32,160 nucleotides of DNA from Pseudomonadota bacterium (GTDB taxonomy: Bacteria > Pseudomonadota > Alphaproteobacteria > Rhizobiales > Rhizobiaceae): contig JAEZXX010000111.1 of the NCBI GenBank assembly GCA_023419535.1, positions 1 to 32,160 of the forward strand, in the 5' to 3' direction. The notes below the pieces were generated by a model. That model saw only the letters and a program-made list of their open reading frames with translations, was not told where the DNA came from and did not search any database. Of this stretch, positions 7,742 through 14,870 are shown piece after piece (the stretch's first letter is position 1; the number at the start of each line of letters is the position of its first letter). The position numbers and the translations under genes were made by a program.

Positions 7742-8147
7742 GGGGCTATGAACCGGCTTTCCAGGCACGTGGTTGCAAAGCGCCCGTCGATGGTGGAGCC
7801 GGCCGCTCGTCCTCGGCAAGCTTTGAGCCGTGGACGCGATTTCCGCAAGCGCGACGCGCGCCCCTTGGTTAATGGCCGCTCGCGGGGCGACAGATCCCTG
7901 CGGCACAAAAGAGAGCCGCCTTGCGAGGGCGGCCCAAGGTTCAACAGGGAGGCGTCGATCACCCCGGGAGAAGGGTGCTCGTCCACCGGAAGGTGGACGG
8001 TCCGACCTTATCGCGGAATGCTTAACCGAGCCTTGACGCGGCGCGCCGTCCTCGGCGAACGGAAAGCCGCTCCGGATCGCGCCCGCCGGGCCACGATCCG
8101 ACCCTCGGCGTTCCTTCGCGTTCCTTGCGAAGCCGGAGCGCCTTACC
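7742..8147. other. Long rcdA/trcR intergenic region with two hairpins
   Basis: No gene is visible. It holds a GCCGCC/GGCGGC stem (about 7915-7933), which on the minus strand is followed by TCTCTTTTG and so looks like a weak terminator for leftward transcripts. A second perfect hairpin, GTCCACC (7981-7987), GGAA loop, GGTGGAC (7992-7998), extends by one more pair. I see no GANTC methylation site here and no convincing promoter for rcdA. Confidence 0.45.
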
Positions 8148-8153
8148 TATACT
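8125..8153 (+). promoter_or_regulatory. Promoter of trcR, overlapped by 9-bp direct repeats
   Basis: TTGCGA (8125-8130), a 17-bp spacer and TATACT (8148-8153). The sequence GCGTTCCTT occurs twice, at 8108-8116 and 8118-8126, exactly one helical turn apart, with the second copy touching the -35. Predicted transcript start near 8160; AGGAG at 8212-8216 is the ribosome site of trcR. Confidence 0.7.
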
Positions 8154-8226
8154 CGTGGCACATCCGGACATGTGGCACTCGTCCACGGCCTGCCTCCCGG
8201 GGCAGGCGAACAGGAGACTATTATCC

Positions 8227-8940
8227 ATGGCTCAGCAGCTTCTGATGCCGAAGGCCACGGCAGTCTGGCTTGTCGACAACACCTCGTTGTCCTTCGATCA
8301 GATCGCCGAGTTCTGCACGCTCCACCCCCTGGAGGTGAAGGCGATCGCCGACGGCGAATCCGCGCAGGGCATCAAGGGCATGGATCCGATCATCACCGGC
8401 CAGCTGACGCGCGACGAGATCGTGCGCGCGGAAGGGGACGAGACCTACCGGCTGAAGCTGGCGCCGCCGAAGGTCCGCGTGCCGGAGGCCAAGCGCAAGG
8501 GCCCGCGCTATACGCCCGTCTCCAAGCGCCAGGACCGCCCGAACGCGATCCTCTGGCTGGTGCGCAACCATCCCGAGCTGAAGGACCCGCAGATCTCCAA
8601 GCTCGTCGGCACCACCAAGTCGACGATCGAGCAGATCCGCGAGCGCACGCACTGGAACTCGGCCAATCTCCAGCCGCTCGACCCGGTCACGCTCGGCCTG
8701 TGCTCGCAGATCGACCTCGACCTGGAAGTGGAAAAGGCCTCGCGCGGCATGCCCCGCCCGGAGGAGGAGGCCGCCGAGGAGGAGCGCCTGCTCTCGGCCG
8801 CGCAGACGCAGAACTATCGCGGCTCCGAGCGCCGCGACGACGACGAGCTCGACGCGGCCGCCGTCTTCGCCAAGCTCACCTCCATGCGCCGCACCGAGAG
8901 CGACGAGGACGAGAACGCCGAGGAGAACGAGGCGCGCTAA
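8227..8940 (+). CDS. trcR: Cell cycle transcriptional regulator TrcR (DUF1013)
   Basis: 237 residues from ATG 8227, preceded by AGGAG. The sequence matches the alphaproteobacterial DUF1013 family, which databases name TrcR: MAQQLLMPKATAVWLVDN, then LSFDQIAEFC(T)LHPLEVKAIADGE, a helix-turn-helix-like region around 105-150 (AILWLVRNHPELKD-x-QISKLVGTTKSTI), and a very acidic tail after about 175 (runs of E and D). It is inferred to bind DNA or RNA polymerase as a cell-cycle-linked regulator. It is divergent from rcdA, another cell-cycle gene, and has its own promoter. A small P-loop NTPase gene follows after 46 bp, separated by a strong hairpin. Direct experimental knowledge of this family is limited. 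Confidence 0.88.
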   Translation: MAQQLLMPKATAVWLVDNTSLSFDQIAEFCTLHPLEVKAIADGESAQGIKGMDPIITGQLTRDEIVRAEGDETYRLKLAPPKVRVPEAKRKGPRYTPVSKRQDRPNAILWLVRNHPELKDPQISKLVGTTKSTIEQIRERTHWNSANLQPLDPVTLGLCSQIDLDLEVEKASRGMPRPEEEAAEEERLLSAAQTQNYRGSERRDDDELDAAAVFAKLTSMRRTESDEDENAEENEAR

Positions 8941-8964
8941 GCGCCTTTCGACGAGATTGCTGTT

Positions 8965-9006
8965 CGAGGGCCGGGATCGCCGCATCATGAGCGATCCCGG
9001 CCCTCG
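8965..9006 (+). promoter_or_regulatory. 16-bp perfect hairpin enclosing a start codon
   Basis: CGAGGGCCGGGATCGC (8965-8980) and GCGATCCCGGCCCTCG (8991-9006) are perfect reverse complements around a 10-nt loop that contains the ATG at 8987. It could end trcR transcription (only a weak T-rich stretch follows), repress translation of the next gene, or both. Confidence 0.75.
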
Positions 9007-9526
9007 TCTCGTTCTGATCACCGGATGCTCGGGCGGCGGCAAGTCCACGCTTCTGGCCGAACTCGCCCGTCGCGGCCATCGCATCGTCGAGGAACCCGGT
9101 CGCCGCATCGTCGCGGACGAGACGGCGAGGGGCGGGAACGCCCTGCCGTGGACCGATCTCGAAGCGTTCCTGCGCCGGGCGGTCGAGATGTCGATCGCCG
9201 ATCGCGAGGCGGCGCTCGGTGGGAACGGCCTCGTCTTCTTCGACCGCGGCCTGATCGACGCGGCCTCCGCGCTGCAGGCGCTGACCGGCGAGCCGGCTCT
9301 GCGCGATCTGGCCGGGCGACACCGCTACCACCGGCTCGTCTTCATCGCCCCGCCCTGGCCCGGGATCTTTCGGGCCGACGCAGAGCGGCGGCACGGCTAT
9401 GACGCGGCCGTCGACGAATACGAGCGCCTGATGCGCGACGTTCCCGCCGTCGGCTACGACGCAGCCGAGCTTCCCCGGACCACGCCGGCCGAACGCGCGG
9501 ACGTCGTCCTCGCGGCCCTGGCCTGA
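8987..9526 (+). CDS. P-loop NTPase, AAA_28-like
   Basis: 179 residues from ATG 8987. The N-terminus LVLITGCSGGGKSTLLAEL carries a Walker A motif (13-21, Lys19); an Arg/Asp-rich central part includes FFDRGLIDAASAL, and near the end are the RHRYHRLVFIAPPWP and ERRHGYDAAVDEYERL regions typical of the small AAA_28/NadR-like kinase-type ATPases. These are small soluble nucleoside- or nucleotide-kinase-like proteins of unknown substrate; none can be named. The frame is also open from a TTG at 8957, but the start at 8987 fits the family. The start codon lies in the loop of a 16-bp hairpin, which may limit translation. It is convergent with the SDR gene, 20 bp away. Confidence 0.8.
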   Translation: MSDPGPRLVLITGCSGGGKSTLLAELARRGHRIVEEPGRRIVADETARGGNALPWTDLEAFLRRAVEMSIADREAALGGNGLVFFDRGLIDAASALQALTGEPALRDLAGRHRYHRLVFIAPPWPGIFRADAERRHGYDAAVDEYERLMRDVPAVGYDAAELPRTTPAERADVVLAALA

Positions 9527-9546
9527 CAGGAGAGCGGCTCCGCCCC

Positions 9547-10359
9547 TCAGCCCTGCCCGCGGAACTCGGGATAGAGCGTCATGCCGCCGTCGACGAAGAT
9601 CGACTGGCCGACGACGTATTCGGCCGCGTCCGAGACCAGCCAGGCGACGCAGCGGCCGATGTCGGCGGGATCGCCGATGCGGCCCGAGGGGATCAGCTTC
9701 AGCATCTCCTTCGCTCCGTCGCCCTCGCGCTCGGCGGCGTTGATGGCGGTCGCGATCGCGCCCGGGGCGACGGAGTTCACGCGGATGCCCTCGCGGGAGA
9801 CCTCCTGCGCCAGCGATTCCATGAGAAGCTTCAGCCCGCCCTTCGAGGCCGCGTAGTTGACGCGGAAGGCCCAGGGGATGCGCTCGTGGACGGAGGAGTT
9901 GAAGACGATCTTGCCGAGCGAGCGGCTGACGTCGTCCCGACGCCCCTTGGCCCGGAAGCGCTTTACGGCCTCGCGCGCGACGAGGAAGGAGCCCGTCAGG
10001 TTCAGCCCGATCACCGCGTTCCAGTCGTCGAGCGACATGTCGGCGATCTTGGCGTCCTTCTGGCGTCCGGCGTTGGAGACGACGATGTCGAGGGGCCCGA
10101 GCGCGGTCTGCGCCTCCTCGAACATGGCGACGATCTCGTCCTCCTTCGAGACGTCCGCCTGGACCAGCACCGCGCGGCGGCCGAGCGCCTCGACGCGGGC
10201 CTTGGTGTCCTGCGCCCCCTCCGCGCTGCCGCGATAGTTGATCGCCACGTCCGCGCCGGCGCGCGCCAGCTCCTCGGCCACACCCTGTCCGATGCCCGAC
10301 GAGGCGCCGGTGACGAGGGCGGTCTGCCCGGCGAGGGAGAGGAGGTCAGTGGATACCAT
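9547..10359 (-). CDS. Short-chain dehydrogenase, glucose 1-dehydrogenase-like
   Basis: 270 residues, classical SDR. The NAD(P)-binding motif TGASSGIG is at 17-24, NAG at 96-98, the catalytic tetrad is Asn120, Ser156, Tyr169 and Lys173, and the region NSSVHERIPW...NYAASKGG closely follows the pattern of Bacillus glucose 1-dehydrogenases (SSVHE-x-IPW...YAASKGG). The likely reaction is oxidation of glucose or a similar aldose or polyol to the lactone with NAD(P)+; substrate and cofactor are not certain. Its first 14 bases overlap the end of the upstream GH15 gene (10346-10359), so the two are translationally coupled. This suggests glucose released by the hydrolase is the natural substrate. Confidence 0.88.
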   Translation of the reverse strand: MVSTDLLSLAGQTALVTGASSGIGQGVAEELARAGADVAINYRGSAEGAQDTKARVEALGRRAVLVQADVSKEDEIVAMFEEAQTALGPLDIVVSNAGRQKDAKIADMSLDDWNAVIGLNLTGSFLVAREAVKRFRAKGRRDDVSRSLGKIVFNSSVHERIPWAFRVNYAASKGGLKLLMESLAQEVSREGIRVNSVAPGAIATAINAAEREGDGAKEMLKLIPSGRIGDPADIGRCVAWLVSDAAEYVVGQSIFVDGGMTLYPEFRGQG

Positions 10360-12199
10360 CGGGGTCCTCCAGCATCTGGAACATGGACGTTTCGGGGTGG
10401 CCCGCGCCGTTCGACAGGGCCCGGTCGAGCCAGATCGCGGCCGAGATCAGCGAGAGATGCGTCAGCGCCTGCGGGAAGTTGCCGAGATGATCGCCGCGCC
10501 CCGACAGCTCCTCGGCATAGAGGCCGAGATGGTTCGCGTAGGAGTGCAGCTTCTCGAAGAGAAGCCGGGCCTCGGCCACGTAGCCGGTACGCGCCAGGGC
10601 CTCGACATACCAGAAGGAGCAGATGGTGAAGGCGCCCTCCTGTCCCTCCAGCCCGTCCGGGTTCTCGTCGCTGTTGACGTAGCGCATGACGAGGCAGTCG
10701 TGGACGAGGCGCTCGCGCACCGCCTTCAGCGTCGAGGTCCAGAGCGGATCGCGCGGGTTGATGAAGCGCACCAGCGGCATCAGGAGGACGACGGCGTCGA
10801 GCCCCTTGCCGCCCTTCACCTGCGTGAAGGCGCCGACCTCCTCGTTCCAGAACTCCGTCAGGATCGTGTCCTGGATGTCCGAGCGGGTGTCGCGCCAGCG
10901 GTTGATGTCGCCCTTCATCGAATGGCGGACGGCGAGGCGGATACCGCGGTCGAGGGCCACCCAGGACATGAGGACGGAAGAGAGATATTGCTGCGGCTCG
11001 CCCCGGCTCTCCCAGATGCCCATGTCCGGCAGCCACCAGTTCTCACACAGCCAGTCGAGCATTCCGGCGAGCTTGCCCCAGACGTGGTAGGACGGTTTGC
11101 CGCGCGCCTTGGTCGCGATGTAGATCGCGTCCATGAGCTCGCCGTAGATGTCCATCTGGCGCTGCTCGAAGGCGGCGTTGCCGATGCGCACGGGCTGCGA
11201 GCCGGCAAAGCCGCGAAGATGCGGCAGTTCCTCCTCCTTCAGCGTCGTCGCCCCGTCCATCCCGTACATGATCTGAAGGTGCGGCGCGGTCTCCACCGTG
11301 CGCTCCATCAGGAAATGGATGAAGGCCTCGGCCTCGTCGTAATAGTTCAGCCGCGACAGGGCGTAGAGCGAGAAGGCGGCGTCGCGCACCCAGCAGAAGC
11401 GGTAGTCCCAGTTGCGCTCGCCGCCGAGCGTCTCGGGCAGCCCGAAGGTGGCGGCGGCCGCGATCGAGCCGTGCTCGGCCGAGGTGAGGAGCTTCAGCGT
11501 CAGCGCCGAGCGGACCACCAGCTCGCGCCAGTTGTCGGGGTAGGAGCCCTTCTTCACCCACCCGTGCCAGAAGGCGCTCGTGTCGTCGAAGGCTCGCGCC
11601 ACATAGGCCTCGTCGATCGCCGGCGCGCCCTCGCGCCCCGGACAGAAGACGACGTGGCAGCTCTCTCCCTCCTCGAGAGTGTGCTGGCCGGTGACGCGGT
11701 CGCCTTCGATCGTCAGCGGCATCGTCGCCTGGAAGGTGACGCTCTCGCCCTCCTCGCCCCAGGAGACCTTCACGCCCCCCTCGATCGCCTCGATGCGCGG
11801 CGCTTGGCGCGCATAGTCGGGGCGCGGCGCGATCGAGACGCGCAGATCGACGGTGCCCATCACGGCCTTGGCCCGCCGCACGATCCGGCCCGATCCGTCC
11901 ACCGGCATGAAGTCGGTGATCTCGCCGATGCTCTCCTCGGTGAGGAAGCGCGAGATGAGGATGTTGGTGTCGGGCAGGTAGATCTGCCGGTGGCGCACGT
12001 CGCCGTCCTCGACCCAGAACCGGAACTCCCCGCCGCGTTCGGGATCGAGGAGCCCGGCGAAGAGGCTCGGCGAGCCGAAGTCGGGATGGCAGAAGAAGTC
12101 GATCCGCCCGTCGGGGGCCACGAGCGCGACGGTGCGCATGTCGCCGATGACGCCGTGGTCGCTGATCGCGTTCGGCTGCGGAAGGGCGGAGGGCGGCAT
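10346..12199 (-). CDS. Glycoside hydrolase family 15 protein (glucoamylase/trehalase-like)
   Basis: 617 residues from ATG 12199, normal for bacterial GH15. An N-terminal beta-sandwich domain (ISDHGVIGDMRTVALV...GRIDFFCHPDFGSPS) is followed by the (alpha/alpha)6 barrel with GERNWDYRFCWVRDAAFSL, the general acid Glu521 in EGQEGAF, and the general base Glu563/564 in AEELSGRGDHLGNFPQAL. GH15 enzymes release glucose from alpha-glucans; a subset are trehalases. No signal peptide is seen, so it acts in the cytoplasm, on glycogen/maltodextrins or trehalose. Upstream the frame remains open to a TTG at 12307, but that leader is not conserved. Its 3' end overlaps the glucose-dehydrogenase-like SDR gene by 14 bp. 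Confidence 0.92.
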   Translation of the reverse strand: MPPSALPQPNAISDHGVIGDMRTVALVAPDGRIDFFCHPDFGSPSLFAGLLDPERGGEFRFWVEDGDVRHRQIYLPDTNILISRFLTEESIGEITDFMPVDGSGRIVRRAKAVMGTVDLRVSIAPRPDYARQAPRIEAIEGGVKVSWGEEGESVTFQATMPLTIEGDRVTGQHTLEEGESCHVVFCPGREGAPAIDEAYVARAFDDTSAFWHGWVKKGSYPDNWRELVVRSALTLKLLTSAEHGSIAAAATFGLPETLGGERNWDYRFCWVRDAAFSLYALSRLNYYDEAEAFIHFLMERTVETAPHLQIMYGMDGATTLKEEELPHLRGFAGSQPVRIGNAAFEQRQMDIYGELMDAIYIATKARGKPSYHVWGKLAGMLDWLCENWWLPDMGIWESRGEPQQYLSSVLMSWVALDRGIRLAVRHSMKGDINRWRDTRSDIQDTILTEFWNEEVGAFTQVKGGKGLDAVVLLMPLVRFINPRDPLWTSTLKAVRERLVHDCLVMRYVNSDENPDGLEGQEGAFTICSFWYVEALARTGYVAEARLLFEKLHSYANHLGLYAEELSGRGDHLGNFPQALTHLSLISAAIWLDRALSNGAGHPETSMFQMLEDPDGIH

Positions 12200-12401
12200 G
12201 GGTTTTTCGTCTTGCGTCTCGGGGCGCGGGAAGATCGGGCGGGGGCGGTCGATGTAAAGCGGTATTTCGGCGCAGGGGGGCGCCGTGCTATCGCCGAGGG
12301 CAGTCAAGGTTCGCGCGCATGAACGGCCTTAGGACTGTCCCTCGGGACGAGACGGCGCTTCGCCCGCGAGGCGCGGCGCCGGCAAACGGATGGGTGAGCG
12401 G

Positions 12402-13424
12402 ATGGATCCGATCGAGGAGAGCGTGCGCCGGGCCTTGGAGGGCGGCCGGCCTGCCGACTACGCGTTCCGCCAGAGCATCTACGCGGCTTCGACCCGGGCG
12501 GTGGAGCGCACGATCGCCTCGCGGGGCCTCGCCGAGGCCGAGGCCGACGCCGAGCGCGCGCGTCTGGCCGGCGTCGTCGAGCGCGTCGAGGCCGAATACT
12601 CCGCCTATTACGGCGGCGAGGGCGTCGGCGCGGAGGCCGCCCATGAGGGGGACCCGGAGGCGCCGAACGAGCCCGCGCCGCCGATCCACGACCATCGGGC
12701 GGCGCAAGAGCCTCAGCCGGCCCGCACGGCGCCCGTCGCCTTCGAGCCCGCCCGCGCCGCGCCGGCCCCGGCCCGGTCCGGTGCCGAGGCGAACTGGACG
12801 CCGGGCGCGGGGCGCGACGCCGCCCGGCCGGCCCGCCGCGGCCCGGGGCGGGGAACGATCCTGGCGCTCGTCTTCCTCGTCCTTCTCGCCCTTCTCGCCT
12901 GGGTCTTCCTGCGCCCCGGCGCCGGCGATTCGGCGCAGACCTCCTCGGCTCCGCAGAGCGGGCTCGCCGCCTCCGGCACGGGCCCGACCCCGAACTGGAT
13001 CGACGTCTTCGCCGGCGCCGATCTCGAGCGCGTCTCCACCCCGTCCGGCGGGCGCGTCAGCGCGGTCGGCGCGCCCGAACGCCCGGCGCTGCGCATGTCC
13101 GGGCCCGAAGGGGCGGAGGGGGAGATCCTCCTCGAACTCGGCCCCGGTCTCGTGGGTGAGATCGCCGGCTCGAACGTGCGCGTGGAGCTCGTCGCCGGTT
13201 CGCCGGACGGCGCCCTGCGCGAGTTCTCGGTGCGCTGCCTGTTCGGCCAGGAGAGCATCTGCGAGCGTCAGCGCTTCGCCACCTCCATGCCGGAGGAGGC
13301 CTTCGTCTTCGACGTGGAGATCCCCGACAGCGTCGAGACGCCGGCGAGCATCGCCCTCGGTCCGGGCCTGTCGGCCGAGGGCCCAGACGTCGACCTCTAT
13401 TCGGTGCGCATGCGCATCCTCTGA
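12402..13424 (+). CDS. Uncharacterised single-pass membrane protein upstream of phoR
   Basis: I do not recognise a named family. From ATG 12402 the product is 340 residues; an in-frame ATG at 12390 is the alternative, and GGGTGAG before 12402 favours the shorter form. The N-terminal 150 residues are hydrophilic, starting with MDPIEESVRRALEGG and FRQSIYAASTRAVERTI (helical), then a Pro/Ala/Glu-rich linker. One membrane helix lies at about 151-171 (TILALVFLVLLALLAWVFL) after a basic RRGPGRG stretch, so the C-terminal ~170 residues should be periplasmic. That part has two cysteines (RCLFGQESICER) and looks beta-rich. It ends 24 bp before phoR on the same strand, so cotranscription with phoR is likely. 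A role in envelope or phosphate sensing is only a guess from position. Confidence 0.75.
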   Translation: MDPIEESVRRALEGGRPADYAFRQSIYAASTRAVERTIASRGLAEAEADAERARLAGVVERVEAEYSAYYGGEGVGAEAAHEGDPEAPNEPAPPIHDHRAAQEPQPARTAPVAFEPARAAPAPARSGAEANWTPGAGRDAARPARRGPGRGTILALVFLVLLALLAWVFLRPGAGDSAQTSSAPQSGLAASGTGPTPNWIDVFAGADLERVSTPSGGRVSAVGAPERPALRMSGPEGAEGEILLELGPGLVGEIAGSNVRVELVAGSPDGALREFSVRCLFGQESICERQRFATSMPEEAFVFDVEIPDSVETPASIALGPGLSAEGPDVDLYSVRMRIL

Positions 13425-13448
13425 CCGAGCGACCGGGGGGCTCCTTCG

Positions 13449-14723
13449 ATGGCGCAGAAGCGCGACGGCGAAGCCGCGCCGCGGACCGGGCGGGCGGGCC
13501 TGCGGCCCGTCCATGTCGCGGTCGGCACCGCGCTCCTCGGATTCGGCGTCGTCGGCCTCCTGGTGCCCGAGGCGCGGGTCGCCGCGTCCGCCGCGGGGAG
13601 CCTGACCGTCGTCGCCGCCTTCGCCATGCTCCTGCGCGACCGGCCGGCGGCCTCCGGCGATCGCCGGGACGCCGCCTCGCCGGCACGCTCCAGCGTCGAC
13701 ATCCTCGGCGCGGCCGTGTCGGCGATGCCCGAGCCCGCGCTCCTCGTCGACCGCTCCTTGTCTCTGCGCTTCGCCAACGCGGCCGCCGAGGAGGCCTTCG
13801 GCACCCTCGACGCGGGCGACCCGGTGGCGCTGCGGTTCCGCGCGCCCGACGTCCTGGCGGCGGCGGAGGAGGCGCTGGCCTCGAACGAAGCGCGCGAGGC
13901 GGACTATCTGGAGCGGGCGCCCGACGACCGGTCCTTCTCGCTCGACCTCCTTCCGGTCCGCCTGGGGGAGGCGGAGACCTATCTCCTGATGCGCTTCCGC
14001 GACCGCACCGCCGAGCGGCGGATCGAGCGGATGCGCATCGACTTCGTCGCCAATGCCAGCCACGAGCTGCGAACCCCGCTCGCCTCCCTGATGGGCTTCA
14101 TCGAGACGCTGCAGGGCCCGGCGCGCGGCGACCGCGCCGCGCAGAAGCAGTTCCTGGAGATCATGCACCGGCAGGCGGGGCGCATGGCACGCCTGATCGA
14201 CGATCTTCTCTCTTTGTCGCGCATCGAGACCAAGCGGCGGCTGACGGCCGAGGACCGCGCCGACCTCGCCGAGGTGCTGGAGGCGGTGCGCTCGGAGATG
14301 AGCGCGCTGGCGCAGGAGGTGGATGTCGAGCTCGCCGTCGAGATCGGCGAGGTCGGCCCGTCGGAGATCACCGGGGACCGGGACGAACTGACGCGCGTCT
14401 TCGCCAATCTGGTCGAGAACGCCTGCCGCTACGCCGCCGAGGGGCGCCGGGTCGTCGTCGGCCTGCGGCCCGTGGGCGACAGCATCGAGGCCTATGTCCA
14501 GGATTTCGGGCCCGGAATCGAGGAGCGGCACATTCCGCGCCTGACCGAGCGCTTCTACCGGGCGAAAGCCGACGCCTTTCCGGGCGGCACGGGGCTCGGG
14601 CTGTCGATCGTGCGCAACATCCTCCTGCGGCACGGGACTCGCCTCGTCATCCGCTCGAAGGAGGGCGAGGGCTCCACCTTCAGCGCGCGCTTCCGTCGTA
14701 AGAGTGCGGCGCGGGGAAAATAA
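13449..14723 (+). CDS. phoR: Phosphate regulon sensor histidine kinase PhoR
   Basis: 424 residues from ATG 13449, with a G-run ribosome site at 13436-13441. Two hydrophobic segments (about 20-41 and 45-62) anchor it in the inner membrane without a large periplasmic domain, as usual for PhoR. A PAS-like region spans about 85-180. The kinase core follows: H-box FVANASHELRTPLASL with His205, N-box NLVENACRYA with Asn324, G1 DFGPGIEE and G2 GGTGLGLSIV. Known: PhoR phosphorylates PhoB when Pst/PhoU signal low phosphate. It lies directly before the Pho box and the pst-phoU-phoB genes, which makes the assignment firm even without PAS similarity searches. Confidence 0.93.
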   Translation: MAQKRDGEAAPRTGRAGLRPVHVAVGTALLGFGVVGLLVPEARVAASAAGSLTVVAAFAMLLRDRPAASGDRRDAASPARSSVDILGAAVSAMPEPALLVDRSLSLRFANAAAEEAFGTLDAGDPVALRFRAPDVLAAAEEALASNEAREADYLERAPDDRSFSLDLLPVRLGEAETYLLMRFRDRTAERRIERMRIDFVANASHELRTPLASLMGFIETLQGPARGDRAAQKQFLEIMHRQAGRMARLIDDLLSLSRIETKRRLTAEDRADLAEVLEAVRSEMSALAQEVDVELAVEIGEVGPSEITGDRDELTRVFANLVENACRYAAEGRRVVVGLRPVGDSIEAYVQDFGPGIEERHIPRLTERFYRAKADAFPGGTGLGLSIVRNILLRHGTRLVIRSKEGEGSTFSARFRRKSAARGK

Positions 14724-14746
14724 TAGAGCTCGATCAGGGCGTTGGA

Positions 14747-14780
14747 CCGTCACCGTTCTGTCGTGCAAACGACATATACG
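14747..14780 (+). promoter_or_regulatory. Pho box and -10 of the pst operon
   Basis: Two 7-bp PhoB half-sites spaced by four bases, CCGTCAC (14747-14753) and CTGTCGT (14758-14764), fit CTGTCAT-N4-CTGTCAT. A weaker third unit, ACGACAT (14769-14775), follows in the same 11-bp register. Ten bases after the box is TATACG (14775-14780), the correct distance for a PhoB-activated -10. It lies 91 bp before the pstS start. Confidence 0.85.
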
Positions 14781-14870
14781 GTTCGCGTCAGACCGATAGA
14801 CGGGTCGCGAGCCGAACGGACATGAGGTCCGTGCTCGCACCGAAACCTCATTCAGGAGCATCCCCCCGTG

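Noticed and set aside
7742..8226. GANTC methylation sites between rcdA and trcR
   Set aside because: I read the region on both strands and found none.
10238..12322. A 694-codon plus-strand frame
   Set aside because: Antisense to the GH15 and SDR genes, both with catalytic residues in place.
12284..12360. A promoter for the membrane protein gene at 12402
   Set aside because: TTCGGC and TATCGC are 17 bp apart but each matches only about half of the consensus, so it is not reported as a feature.
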